Shown in pieces: positions 27,943 to 36,181 of a stretch of DNA of 64,000 nucleotides. How positions within the stretch are numbered: position 1 is the first letter of the stretch; the number at the start of each line of letters is the position of its first letter. Origin of the DNA: RUG100 sp050953405 (GTDB lineage Bacteria > Bacillota > Clostridia > Peptostreptococcales > Anaerovoracaceae); assembly GCA_050953405.1 (NCBI GenBank), contig JBMNMP010000001.1, positions 868,001-932,000 of the forward strand. The letters are read 5' to 3'. The position numbers were made by a program, and so were the translations under genes. Under the pieces are notes generated by a model. It did no database searches. It was not told the DNA's origin and was given only the letters and a program-made list of their open reading frames with translations.

Positions 27943-29274
27943 ATGGCATTTGAAGGATTATCGGAAAAACTGCAGGGCGTCTTTAAGAACCTCAAGGGGC
28001 AGGGATCTCTGACAGAACAGGATATAGACTCGGCGATGCGCGAGGTCAAGCTGGCGCTGCTGGAAGCCGACGTCAACTTTAAAGTGGTCAAACAGTTTGT
28101 GAAGGATGTCAAAGAGAAGGCCATGGGCGAGGAAGTGATGAAATCACTGACTCCCGACCAGCAGGTCATCAAGATCGTGAACACTGAGCTTACAAACCTC
28201 ATGGGCGGTACTGACAGCAAACTCACCTATTCACCGAGCGGATTCACAGTCCTCCTGATGGTGGGACTGCAGGGTACAGGAAAGACGACCACCTGCGGCA
28301 AGCTGGCCGCTTACCTCAAGAGGAACGGCAAAAAGCCGATGCTGTGCGCCTGCGACATCTACCGTCCGGCCGCTATCGACCAGCTCGAAGTCGTCGGCAA
28401 GTCGGTGAACACACCGGTGTTCACGATGCGGGACTGCAGGGAGCCGGCCAAGATCGCGCTGGCGGCCAAAAAAGAAGCCGAATTGAAAGGCTTCAACGTG
28501 CTCATCGTGGATACGGCGGGGCGTCTGCAGATAGACGAGGCCCTGATGGAAGAGCTGGCAGATATCAAGCAGGCCATAAAGCCGCATGAAATACTGCTGG
28601 TCGTCGATGCTCTCACAGGCCAGGATGCGGTCAACGCAGCCAAGGGCTTTAACGACAAGCTGGGGATCGACGGCATCATCATGACCAAGATGGACGGCGA
28701 TTCGCGCGGCGGTGCGGCACTCTCGGCCAGAGAGGTGACCGGAAAACCGATAAAGTTCGTTGGCATGGGCGAGAAAATGGATGCTCTGGAACAGTTCCAT
28801 CCGGACAGGATGGCTTCCAGGATCCTGGGCATGGGCGATATGATGACTCTCATCGAACAGGCCGAAGCCCAGTACAACGATGAAGAAGCTGCCAAGCTGG
28901 AGAAGAAGATCCGCAAGAACCAGTTCACACTGGAGGACTTCCTCGATCAGATGGGGCAGATAAAAAAGATGGGCGGCGTTGCCAAGATCATCAACATGCT
29001 GCCCGGAGTGAACACCAATGCCATGAAGAGCGTGGATCTTGAGCGTTCAGAGCGCGAGTTCATGCAGATGGAAGCCATCATATACTCGATGACAAAGGAA
29101 GAGCGCAGGAATCCATCGGTGCTCAACGCCAGCAGGCGGCGCAGGATATCAAAGGGATGCGGACAGCCTGTCAGCAGGATCAACAACCTGATCAAGCGTT
29201 ATGAAGAGGCCAGGAAGATGATGCGCCAGATGACGAAACCGGGAGCCAGGGTTCCCAAGATGTTCAGACAGTAA
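27943..29274 (+). CDS. ffh: Signal recognition particle protein Ffh
   Basis: SRP54 homologue that targets membrane proteins to the translocon with FtsY. N domain, G domain with GLQGTGKTTT (about 108-117), DTAGR, TKMDGDSRGG, and a methionine-rich M domain (about 300-443) containing RRISKGCGQPVSRINNLIKRY, which binds 4.5S/6S-type SRP RNA. 443 residues. 8 bp after ylxM, AGGAG-type site. No SRP RNA gene is seen in the window. Confidence 0.97.
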   Translation: MAFEGLSEKLQGVFKNLKGQGSLTEQDIDSAMREVKLALLEADVNFKVVKQFVKDVKEKAMGEEVMKSLTPDQQVIKIVNTELTNLMGGTDSKLTYSPSGFTVLLMVGLQGTGKTTTCGKLAAYLKRNGKKPMLCACDIYRPAAIDQLEVVGKSVNTPVFTMRDCREPAKIALAAKKEAELKGFNVLIVDTAGRLQIDEALMEELADIKQAIKPHEILLVVDALTGQDAVNAAKGFNDKLGIDGIIMTKMDGDSRGGAALSAREVTGKPIKFVGMGEKMDALEQFHPDRMASRILGMGDMMTLIEQAEAQYNDEEAAKLEKKIRKNQFTLEDFLDQMGQIKKMGGVAKIINMLPGVNTNAMKSVDLERSEREFMQMEAIIYSMTKEERRNPSVLNASRRRRISKGCGQPVSRINNLIKRYEEARKMMRQMTKPGARVPKMFRQ

Positions 29275-29333
29275 ACAGCTATACGGGATATAGTGAAAAT
29301 AAATACATTTTAAAGATACGGAGGAAACAGACA

Positions 29334-29576
29334 ATGGTAAAAATCAGACTGAAGAGAATGGGTGGACACAAAAAGCCTTTCTACAGAATCGTAGTTGCGG
29401 ATTCCAGAAGATCGCGCAACGGAAAGTTCATCGAAGAGATCGGATTCTTTGATCCGCTGGCAGATCCGGACGTGATCAAGATCGATGCTGAAGCAGCTCA
29501 GAAGTGGCTGGCAGACGGAGCTCAGCCTACAGAAAGAGTAAGGAGCCTGTTTAGAAAAGAAGGTATCATTCAGTAA
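29334..29576 (+). CDS. rpsP: 30S ribosomal protein S16
   Basis: 80-residue S16 with the family start MVKIRLKRMGGHKKPFYRIV and ADSRRSRNGKFIEEIGFFDP. Ribosome site CGGAGGAAAC precedes the ATG. Fourth gene of the SRP/ribosome maturation operon; the 59-bp gap after ffh has no clear terminator. Confidence 0.97.
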   Translation: MVKIRLKRMGGHKKPFYRIVVADSRRSRNGKFIEEIGFFDPLADPDVIKIDAEAAQKWLADGAQPTERVRSLFRKEGIIQ

Positions 29577-29595
29577 TGGAAAGCGGGGTTGACTA

Positions 29596-29829
29596 ATGAC
29601 TGAATTAGTTGAAATTATTGCGAAGTCACTGGTCGATGATCCCGATGCGGTCGAGGTCTCAGAATCAGTCGACGAAAAGAACACTACTGTTATTCAGCTC
29701 AAAGTCGCTAGTGATGACATGGGGAAGGTCATAGGCAAGCAGGGGCGGATCGCGAAAGCGCTGCGAACTGTTGTCAAAGCTGCTGCAACCAAGGCAAAGA
29801 AAAAGGTAGTAGTCGAAATAGTACAGTAA
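29596..29829 (+). CDS. khpA: KH-domain RNA-binding protein KhpA
   Basis: 77-residue single KH domain with the core DMGKVIGKQGRIAKALRTVVKAA containing the GxxG loop (GKQG). KhpA pairs with KhpB/EloR to bind RNA and influence cell elongation in streptococci. Sits between rpsP and rimM as in most Bacillota. Confidence 0.94.
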   Translation: MTELVEIIAKSLVDDPDAVEVSESVDEKNTTVIQLKVASDDMGKVIGKQGRIAKALRTVVKAAATKAKKKVVVEIVQ

Positions 29830-29835
29830 ACGAAG

Positions 29836-29860
29836 GGCACATATCATTGGAATATGTGCC
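29836..29860 (+). other. Hairpin between khpA and rimM
   Basis: Perfect 9-bp stem (29836-29844 with 29852-29860) with a 7-base loop. It covers the ATG at 29854 but leaves the one at 29881 free, which helps place the rimM start. No U-run follows; may modulate downstream expression. Confidence 0.6.
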
Positions 29861-29880
29861 TTGCTGATATACAGGAAAAG

Positions 29881-30378
29881 ATGGGAAATATAGAAATTGG
29901 CATTATAGTAAGCGCAGTCGGCATGAAGGGCGAAGTCAAGCTGAAGAGCTTTGCGGAGGACCCTGCCCGCTTTGAGTACCTGGAATCCGTTTTCATCGGC
30001 GATGAAGGCCACCGCATAGAAAACGTCAGGTACAAGAATGGTATGGTGATCCTGAAGGTCTCCGGTATCGACGACCGCGACGCCGCCGAGCGCGTCAAAA
30101 ACCGCAGCGTTTACATGAGCGAAGATGACCTCGAAGAAGCCGGCGAGGGAGAATACTATATCAGGGATCTGCTCGGGCTGGAGGTCTGCGACGATGAGAA
30201 AGGGCTCCTGGGCGTGCTGGAGGATATCCGCACGCAGACGGCGCAGCCGCTTTTCTGTATCCGGGACGGGGACGGCAGGATCATATATCTGCCCGGCGTG
30301 CCCCAGTTTATCAGAGATGTAGATATGGAGAATGGAAGGATCCTCGTCAAAGCACCGGAGGGGCTGCTGGAGATATGA
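29881..30378 (+). CDS. rimM: 16S rRNA-processing protein RimM
   Basis: 30S assembly factor acting on the head domain and contacting S19. N-terminal reductase-like barrel with IGIIVSAVGMKGEVKLKSF and a PRC-barrel C-terminus (YYIRDLLGLEV). Start at 29881 chosen because AGGAAAAG precedes it and an upstream ATG (29854) is buried in a hairpin; 165 residues. Overlaps trmD by 4 bp. Confidence 0.94.
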   Translation: MGNIEIGIIVSAVGMKGEVKLKSFAEDPARFEYLESVFIGDEGHRIENVRYKNGMVILKVSGIDDRDAAERVKNRSVYMSEDDLEEAGEGEYYIRDLLGLEVCDDEKGLLGVLEDIRTQTAQPLFCIRDGDGRIIYLPGVPQFIRDVDMENGRILVKAPEGLLEI

Positions 30379-31148
30379 AGATAGAAGTGTTGACGCTCTT
30401 TCCGGGGATGTTCTCGCCGCTGCGCGAGAGCATGCTGGGGAGAGCCGGAGAAAAGGGCCTGCTGCAGATCGAGGCCACCGACATCAGGGACTACACCCTG
30501 GACAAGCACAAAAAGACCGATGAATATCCATTCGGAGGCGGAGCCGGCATGGTGATGACATGCGACCCCGTTTTTCGCGCGCTGGAGTCTGTGGATGCGG
30601 GCAGCAAAAAGATCGTTTACATGTCGCCCAAGGGCCGGATCCTGGACCAGGACAAGATCCTGGAGCTGTCGCAGCAGCCGCAGCTGGTGATCCTCTGCGG
30701 CCACTATGAAGGCATCGACCAGAGGATACTGGACAGCTGGGATATCGATGAGATCTCCATCGGCGACTACATCCTGACCGGCGGGGAACTGGCCGCCTGC
30801 GTCCTCATAGATGCAGTCGCCAGGATGATACCCGGCGTTCTCAAGAGCAGAGAATCGGCGCTCGAGGAGTCCATATATTCGGGACTGCTGGAGTATCCGC
30901 AGTACACCAAGCCCCGTGAATACCGCGGCATGAACGTGCCTGAAGTGCTGCTGTCGGGCGACCACAAAAAAATACACCTGTGGAAGCTGGAACAGGCTCT
31001 GATGCTGACAGCAAAGCGCAGGCCGGACCTGTTTTCCGCCTTTTGTGAGCGCAGGGAGCTGCTGACCAGGGACGAGAAAAAGATATTGGAAAAGGTAGAA
31101 AATTGGTGTAAGATATATCTGGAGACAGAATATGCCAAAACTAAATAA
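30375..31148 (+). CDS. trmD: tRNA (guanine(37)-N1)-methyltransferase TrmD
   Basis: SPOUT methyltransferase that forms m1G37 and prevents frameshifting. LTLFPGMF start, EYPFGGGAGMVM, GHYEGIDQR, SIGDYILTGGELA (trefoil-knot AdoMet site) and PEVLLSGDHKKIHLW. 257 residues. rplS, which usually follows trmD, is absent here; an HlyD-like gene overlaps instead by 17 bp. Confidence 0.97.
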   Translation: MKIEVLTLFPGMFSPLRESMLGRAGEKGLLQIEATDIRDYTLDKHKKTDEYPFGGGAGMVMTCDPVFRALESVDAGSKKIVYMSPKGRILDQDKILELSQQPQLVILCGHYEGIDQRILDSWDIDEISIGDYILTGGELAACVLIDAVARMIPGVLKSRESALEESIYSGLLEYPQYTKPREYRGMNVPEVLLSGDHKKIHLWKLEQALMLTAKRRPDLFSAFCERRELLTRDEKKILEKVENWCKIYLETEYAKTK

Positions 31149-32112
31149 AAAGATAGTATTGATCTATATACTGATACTGGTTTTGCTATATGTGATCATC
31201 GCGGTCATCCCGTCCCTGACGGGGGCGCTGACCAGGACGGAGACCATCAAAGAGGGTGAGCTCAAGGTCAAGGATGACGTCAAATGTTATATAGTTCGCG
31301 ATGAAACGGTGTATACCGCATCTCAAAACGGGAAAATGAAAATTACAGCCGGAGAGGGCGCGCTGATCAAAAAGGGGACGAAACTGCTCGACTTCGATGC
31401 TGCGTCAGGCAGCAAGAACAAAAGCAGCAGTCAATACAAGGGACTGCGTGACAGACTTGGAAAAAATGTTGTCGCCGACAGTTCCGGAGTCAGTATGAGA
31501 AAAGGGTATTTTTCGACTTACGTGGACGGGTATGAAGATTATTTTACTCCTGAGCGCATGGACAGGATCAAGAGGAACGATGCAGAGTCACACTCGGGAG
31601 ACGCTGTCAACCTCAGGAGAACTAAGGCGGTCAAGGGCGATCCCATATATAAGATCGCTGACAACAGTAACTGGTATATATTATGCTGGATCAAGAAAGA
31701 CAGCATTGGAAAATATAAAGTAGGAAATGAAGTCCAGGTAAAGCTGCCGGGGGGAACCGTGGCCGCTTACGTGGACAGTATTTCAAAAGACATGGGAGAA
31801 TACCGAGTCATATTGAGGACCAACAGGTATTACAGCGATCTGATGAAGACGCGGGAAGCCGAGGCTTCCGTGATCACATCGGACAGCGAAGGGCTGCTGG
31901 TGGACAACAGCTGTATCGTCAGAAAGCACGGTCAGGCAGGCGTCTATGTCAAGTCGACGACCGGCGACTATGTGTTCAGGCCGGTGCAGGTTCTGGGCAC
32001 AGATGGTGAGAAATCACTGGTCTCCGAGAGCGCTTTCTATGATGACAAGGGCAACCCTGTGAATACGGTCGAAATGTATGACGAAGTTCTGAAACATCCC
32101 GACAGGAATTAA
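31132..32112 (+). CDS. HlyD-like membrane protein of the division cluster
   Basis: 326-residue protein with one N-terminal transmembrane helix (about 8-28), an extracellular biotinyl-lipoyl-like/HlyD_D23 type region and beta-rich C-terminus. The first domain (GELKVKDDVKCYIVRDETVYTASQNGKMK) matches the HlyD-family proteins found next to sepF/yggS in Clostridia. Its role is unknown; no ABC partner lies nearby, so an efflux job is unlikely from context. The start overlaps trmD by 17 bp. A structural role at the septum is possible but is inference. Confidence 0.75.
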   Translation: MPKLNKKIVLIYILILVLLYVIIAVIPSLTGALTRTETIKEGELKVKDDVKCYIVRDETVYTASQNGKMKITAGEGALIKKGTKLLDFDAASGSKNKSSSQYKGLRDRLGKNVVADSSGVSMRKGYFSTYVDGYEDYFTPERMDRIKRNDAESHSGDAVNLRRTKAVKGDPIYKIADNSNWYILCWIKKDSIGKYKVGNEVQVKLPGGTVAAYVDSISKDMGEYRVILRTNRYYSDLMKTREAEASVITSDSEGLLVDNSCIVRKHGQAGVYVKSTTGDYVFRPVQVLGTDGEKSLVSESAFYDDKGNPVNTVEMYDEVLKHPDRN

Positions 32113-32126
32113 AGAAGGTAGAGATC

Positions 32127-32789
32127 ATGACTGATATCAAGGGCAATCTGGAAAAAGTAAGAAGTACACTGAAGGACGGAGTCACGCTGGTCGCCGTGAC
32201 CAAGACTCATCCTTACCAGGACATCAACACGGCCATTGATGCCGGGGTCACCGACATCGGCGAAAACAAGGTTCAGGAAATACTGGACAAATACGACCAT
32301 GTAAAGCCGGTGAGATGGCACATGATAGGCCATCTGCAGACGAACAAGGTCAAGTACATCATCGACAAGGTATCCCTGATCCATTCCGTGGACTCGCTGA
32401 AGCTGGCCAAAGAAATCGACAAGAGGGCGGCGCAGCACGATCTGACGATGGATATCCTGATTCAGGTCAATGCTGCTGATGAAGAAAGCAAGTTCGGCAT
32501 CAGCGCAGACGAAACGGAGAGCATGATCAGAGAAATACTGGATAACTGCGAGCACATCAGGATCAGAGGCCTGATGTGTGTGGCACCGTTCGCCGAGGAT
32601 CCCGAAGATGTAAAGGATGTCTTCGCCGAGGTGAAAAAACAGTACGACGAATTTGCTAAAATTGACCACGAACGGCTTGATTTTAAATATTTATCAATGG
32701 GAATGTCACACGACTACAAGGTGGCTATGGAACAGGGCTCGAATATGGTCAGAGTTGGCAGCGCTATATTCGGAGCCAGAGTATATTAA
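32127..32789 (+). CDS. YggS family pyridoxal-phosphate-binding protein
   Basis: PLPBP/YlmE-type protein, a PLP homeostasis factor with a single alanine-racemase-like barrel. VAVTKTHPYQDINTAIDAG contains the PLP lysine (VTK), with GENKVQE, HMIGHLQTNKVK and LSMGMSHDYKVAMEQGSNMVRVG as family motifs. 220 residues. Encoded between the HlyD-like protein and sepF, as in the ylm cluster of Bacillota. Confidence 0.94.
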   Translation: MTDIKGNLEKVRSTLKDGVTLVAVTKTHPYQDINTAIDAGVTDIGENKVQEILDKYDHVKPVRWHMIGHLQTNKVKYIIDKVSLIHSVDSLKLAKEIDKRAAQHDLTMDILIQVNAADEESKFGISADETESMIREILDNCEHIRIRGLMCVAPFAEDPEDVKDVFAEVKKQYDEFAKIDHERLDFKYLSMGMSHDYKVAMEQGSNMVRVGSAIFGARVY

Positions 32790-32805
32790 TTAACAGGAGG
32801 TACAA

Positions 32806-33267
32806 ATGGGAGTTTTCGACAAGTTCAAGGATCTGGTGGGCATCGAGGAGTACGACGATGATGACATCACCGAAGAAGAAATAGATGCCGCTGACGCTCA
32901 GCTGGAGAGAAAGAGGATCGAACCGCGGAGCGGTTATGCGAGAAGGGATAAGGTCGTTGAAATGAAGAACAGAGGAGGCAGTCCCTTCAAGCTGATCGTG
33001 ACCGATCCGGAAGGATTCGAAGAGTGCCCCAAGCTGGTGGATTCCCTGAAACAGAGGAAACCGGTGATCCTGAATCTTGAAAAGATGGATTCGGATACTG
33101 CGAAAAAAATATTCGATTTCCTCAGCGGCGCAACATATGCGCTCAACGGCAACGTCCAGAAGGTAGCCGACAATATCTTCATTTTCGCTCCTGAGAATGT
33201 GGACATCTCGGCGACTGTTGAATCCAAGGGATTCGATTTTTCCGGAGACAAAGACAACTGGAGGTAA
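32806..33267 (+). CDS. sepF: Cell division protein SepF
   Basis: FtsZ-binding membrane tether. N-terminal MGVFDKFKDLVGI amphipathic helix that binds membrane, an acidic/charged linker, and the C-terminal SepF/DUF552 domain (about 65-145) with ILNLEKMDSDTAKKIFDFLSGATYALNG. 153 residues. ACAGGAGGTAC site upstream. FtsA-independent FtsZ anchoring is the known role; divIVA follows 3 bp later. Confidence 0.95.
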   Translation: MGVFDKFKDLVGIEEYDDDDITEEEIDAADAQLERKRIEPRSGYARRDKVVEMKNRGGSPFKLIVTDPEGFEECPKLVDSLKQRKPVILNLEKMDSDTAKKIFDFLSGATYALNGNVQKVADNIFIFAPENVDISATVESKGFDFSGDKDNWR

Positions 33268-33270
33268 GCA

Positions 33271-33798
33271 ATGATAACACCGCTGGCTATCCAGAAAAAG
33301 GAGTTCTCCAAGGTCATCAGGGGATACAAGGCTTCAGAGGTCGATGTCTTCCTCGATGAATTGACACTGGATTACGAGAAAGTGATCAAGAGCAACGCCA
33401 AGCTCAAGGAACAGGTCTCCCTGCTGCAGAAAGAAATGGAAGAACTGCGGAATTCGCAGGGCCAGGCCGAGCAGAGGGCGGAAGTCATCCTCAAGAACGC
33501 TCAGCAGGATGCGGAGTCCGAGATCAGCAAGGCCCGTGAAGAGGCCCGCAAGGTGATCGATGAGTACAAGAGTCTCAAGAACAGATACGAGACTTTCAGG
33601 CAGAGGTACCGGGCGCTGCTGCGGGACGAGCTCGAGAGATTCGACCGCCTCGACCAGTTCATTCTGCGCGATTCAGATGAGAACCGGCTGGAGGACATCC
33701 TCGATATGAACGGGGACAGGGAACCGCAGCCCGACGAGGACAGGAAAACCTGTGTCGTCGATATGAAGAAAGACTCAGATAAGGAGGGAGGGGAGTAA
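33271..33798 (+). CDS. divIVA: DivIVA domain protein
   Basis: Coiled-coil protein that marks negatively curved membrane at poles and septa. N-terminal lipid-binding domain ITPLAIQKKEFSKVIRGYKASEVDVFLDEL, then a long coiled coil (about 30-125) and a charged tail ending EGGE. 175 residues. Last of the sepF-divIVA pair; lspA follows after 16 bp. Confidence 0.94.
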   Translation: MITPLAIQKKEFSKVIRGYKASEVDVFLDELTLDYEKVIKSNAKLKEQVSLLQKEMEELRNSQGQAEQRAEVILKNAQQDAESEISKAREEARKVIDEYKSLKNRYETFRQRYRALLRDELERFDRLDQFILRDSDENRLEDILDMNGDREPQPDEDRKTCVVDMKKDSDKEGGE

Positions 33799-33814
33799 GC
33801 TCCCTCTTTTCGTC

Positions 33815-34276
33815 ATGCGCTATATTTTAGTAGTGGCAGCGGCTGTGATCAGCGACCGCGTGGTCAAATGGCTGGTCGCTTCCCACATGGCTGTCTATGA
33901 AAGCTTACCGCTGGCGGGCGATTTTTTTCGCCTCACATATATCAGAAACACCGGTGCCGCCTTCAGCATGTTCAGTAAACATACATGGGTGCTGATACTG
34001 CTGACGGCAGCCATGATCGCGGCCGGTGTCCTTTTTCTGGTGATCAAAATCAGAAAGGGCAGTCCGGCGGGACTGCTGATGCCGGTGGCTCTGATCGTCG
34101 GCGGAGGCCTCGGAAACCTGATCGACAGGATATGTCAGGGATATGTGATCGACATGTTCGACCTCAGGGGCTTCGCCGTTTTCAACGTGGCCGATATCTA
34201 TGTGTGCCTGGGATGCGCACTGTTATTTATTTATGTGATTTTCATTATGGACAGGAAAGATGCCGCAAAGCAGTAG
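33815..34276 (+). CDS. lspA: Lipoprotein signal peptidase (signal peptidase II)
   Basis: Four-helix aspartic protease that cleaves prolipoproteins before the lipid-modified cysteine. YIRNTGAAFSMF and the catalytic aspartates Asp113 (GYVID) and Asp127 (FNVAD). 153 residues. Substrates in this window include the metal-binding lipoprotein (25049) and the lipoproteins at 60444 and 63587. It overlaps the pseudouridine synthase gene by 17 bp, the usual lspA-rluD couple. Confidence 0.96.
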   Translation: MRYILVVAAAVISDRVVKWLVASHMAVYESLPLAGDFFRLTYIRNTGAAFSMFSKHTWVLILLTAAMIAAGVLFLVIKIRKGSPAGLLMPVALIVGGGLGNLIDRICQGYVIDMFDLRGFAVFNVADIYVCLGCALLFIYVIFIMDRKDAAKQ

Positions 34277-35195
34277 ACATGAATTTGTAATTGAAGAGGG
34301 ACAGCAGGGCGAAAGGATCGACAAAGTGCTCGCCGCTCTGATGGAGGATGCCTCCCGCAGCTTTATACAAAAGCTGATCGCGGACGGCCATGTTCTGCTG
34401 GGCGCAGAGCCCTGCCTTTCGAAGAAGGAAAAGGTGGCCTGCGGCGACGTGATCACGGTCACCGTCCCCGAGCCGGAAGTGCTCTCCGCTGAACCTGAGG
34501 ACATCCCGCTGGACATAGTATACGAGGATGATGATGTGCTGGTGGTCAACAAGCCGCGCGGCATGGTAGTCCATCCGGCAGCCGGCAACCGCAGCGGCAC
34601 CCTGGTGAACGGCATCATGTATCACTGCGCCGGCAGGCTTTCTTCTATAAACGGTGTCGTCAGGCCGGGTATCGTGCACCGCATCGACAAGGATACCAGC
34701 GGTCTCCTGATGGTGGCCAAGAACGATGCCGCCCACAGATCTCTGGCGGCGCAGCTGGCAGAGCACAGCACCAAAAGGGCTTATGTGGCCCTGGTATATA
34801 ACAGCTTCACCGATGATGAAGGCGTCATCGACGAGCCCATCGGGCGCGATCCCGTGAACAGGCTGCGGCGGGCAGTGGTCGATGAAGCCCATGGCAAGAG
34901 GGCGGTGACCCACTACTATGTCAGGGAGCGTCTCGGCAGGTATGCGCTGATCGAGGCACGCCTGGAGACGGGCAGGACGCATCAGATCAGGGTCCACATG
35001 AGCTATATCGGACATCCGCTGGTCGGCGACATGATGTACGGGCCCTCCAGGAATCCCTTCGGGATCGAAGGACAGCTGCTGCATGCGTATCTGCTCGGGT
35101 TCGTGCATCCCGTCAGCGGGCAGTACATGGAGTTTCGCTGTCATCCGCCGGAGATCTTCACGCGTACGTTGGAAAAAATGAGAAAGATGAAGTAG
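34260..35195 (+). CDS. rluD: RluD-type 23S rRNA pseudouridine synthase
   Basis: RluA-family pseudouridine synthase: N-terminal S4 RNA-binding domain (about 15-75), then the catalytic domain with GIVHRIDKDTSGLL (catalytic Asp143), and GRTHQIRVHM. 311 residues. Position next to lspA supports the RluD/YlyB subgroup, but the exact target uridines cannot be read from sequence. The 17-bp overlap suggests coupled translation. Confidence 0.92.
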   Translation: MPQSSRHEFVIEEGQQGERIDKVLAALMEDASRSFIQKLIADGHVLLGAEPCLSKKEKVACGDVITVTVPEPEVLSAEPEDIPLDIVYEDDDVLVVNKPRGMVVHPAAGNRSGTLVNGIMYHCAGRLSSINGVVRPGIVHRIDKDTSGLLMVAKNDAAHRSLAAQLAEHSTKRAYVALVYNSFTDDEGVIDEPIGRDPVNRLRRAVVDEAHGKRAVTHYYVRERLGRYALIEARLETGRTHQIRVHMSYIGHPLVGDMMYGPSRNPFGIEGQLLHAYLLGFVHPVSGQYMEFRCHPPEIFTRTLEKMRKMK

Positions 35196-35202
35196 GTAAG
35201 CA

Positions 35203-35844
35203 ATGAGCAGAAGAAATTTTTCACCGGGCACACTGCTGGCCCCGGTGCCCGTAGTCATGGTCACCTGCGGCAGCGCCGAAGAAGGAACAGCAAATATCAT
35301 CACAGTGGCCTGGACGGGGATCGTCAATTCGAATCCGCCGATGACTTATGTTTCCATCAGACGGGAGCGCTTCTCGCATCACCTGATCAGTGAGAGCGGC
35401 GAGTTCTGCATCAACCTGGTGACCGAACAGCTGGTGAGGGCAACCGACTGGTGCGGCGTCCAGTCGGGGAAAGACCACGACAAGTTCGCGGAGACGGGTC
35501 TCACTATGGAGGAGTGCAGCCGGGTTTCCTGCCCTTCGATCAAGGAATCGCCTCTCTGCCTGGAGTGCCGCGTTCAGGAAGTCCACAGCTACGGATCTCA
35601 CGACATGTTCGTGGCCGAGATCGTCAATATGAGCACCGATGAAGCCCTCGTTGACGGCAGCGGTAGGATCAGGCTCGACAGAGTTGGACTGGTATCTTAC
35701 TGTCACGGGGAGTACTTTCCGCTGAAAAAGATGCCGCTGGGCCGCTTCGGCTTTTCTGTGATGAAGAAGAAGACCAAAAAGAAACTGGCCGCCAGGAGGC
35801 GCGGTGCGGCGAGGAAGAGAGCCCGTGAAAAACACCGCAAATAA
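35203..35844 (+). CDS. Flavin reductase family protein (FMN-binding)
   Basis: Flavoredoxin/flavin reductase-like FMN-binding split barrel: PGTLLAPVPVVMVTCG, NIITVAWTGIVNSNPPMTYVSIRRERFSHHLI and GEFCINLVTEQLVRATDWCG. 213 residues. The last 30 residues are strongly Lys/Arg-rich (KKKTKKKLAARRRGAARKRA), an unusual basic tail that could bind nucleic acid or acidic lipids. 7 bp after rluD. Substrate unknown. Confidence 0.88.
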   Translation: MSRRNFSPGTLLAPVPVVMVTCGSAEEGTANIITVAWTGIVNSNPPMTYVSIRRERFSHHLISESGEFCINLVTEQLVRATDWCGVQSGKDHDKFAETGLTMEECSRVSCPSIKESPLCLECRVQEVHSYGSHDMFVAEIVNMSTDEALVDGSGRIRLDRVGLVSYCHGEYFPLKKMPLGRFGFSVMKKKTKKKLAARRRGAARKRAREKHRK

Positions 35845-35890
35845 GCTTTAACCAAATGGGTGGCGGGAGAGTCGTTTTGCCCCGAAGCTA

Positions 35891-35925
35891 TTGAAGTCTC
35901 CCTCAGGATTGAATATACTTTCAAT
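35891..35925 (+). promoter_or_regulatory. Promoter with palindromic operator for the mini zinc protein
   Basis: TTGAAG at 35891-35896, 17 bp, TATACT at 35914-35919. The -10 is the exact centre of a perfect inverted repeat, ATTGAA (35908-35913) and TTCAAT (35920-35925), which looks like a repressor site. Confidence 0.6.
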
Positions 35926-35979
35926 ACACTCTTCGAAGAGAAAAACCGTGAATAAGAATGAATAAGAAAGGAATGACAG

Positions 35980-36084
35980 ATGATGAAAAGATGTACGATT
36001 TGTAATTCTCGGTGTGCTACAATCGCTTTTCGCGGCGGGCGCATCTGCAAAAACTGCCTCAACTACGTGATCACCAGATACTGA
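35980..36084 (+). CDS. 34-residue double-CxxC mini zinc protein
   Basis: Encodes MMKRCTICNSRCATIAFRGG followed by RICKNCLNYVITRY. The pairs C5-C8 and C23-C26 form two knuckles like a minimal treble clef or zinc ribbon; Cys12 is extra. The start is supported by AAAGGAA upstream (a second ATG is 3 bp on), a full promoter at 35891 and a terminator 67 bp after the stop, so it seems to be its own monocistronic unit. I do not recognise a named family; relatives could be small zinc-knuckle regulators or a CxxC-type domain similar in pattern to DUF4428. Function unknown. Confidence 0.65.
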   Translation: MMKRCTICNSRCATIAFRGGRICKNCLNYVITRY

Positions 36085-36150
36085 GGTCGGTCCGCATGCC
36101 GCAAGAGGCCGTGATCCGTGTGAAGGCAGAAAAACTGGATCGGTTTTTCC

Positions 36151-36181
36151 GGAGCCGCTGGTGCGGCTCTGTTTTTATTTT
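36151..36181 (+). terminator. Rho-independent terminator after the mini zinc gene
   Basis: 7-bp GC-rich stem (36052-type arms at 36152-36158 and 36163-36169), loop TGGT, followed by TGTTTTTATTTT. It overlaps the last codons of the convergent rqcH. Confidence 0.8.
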
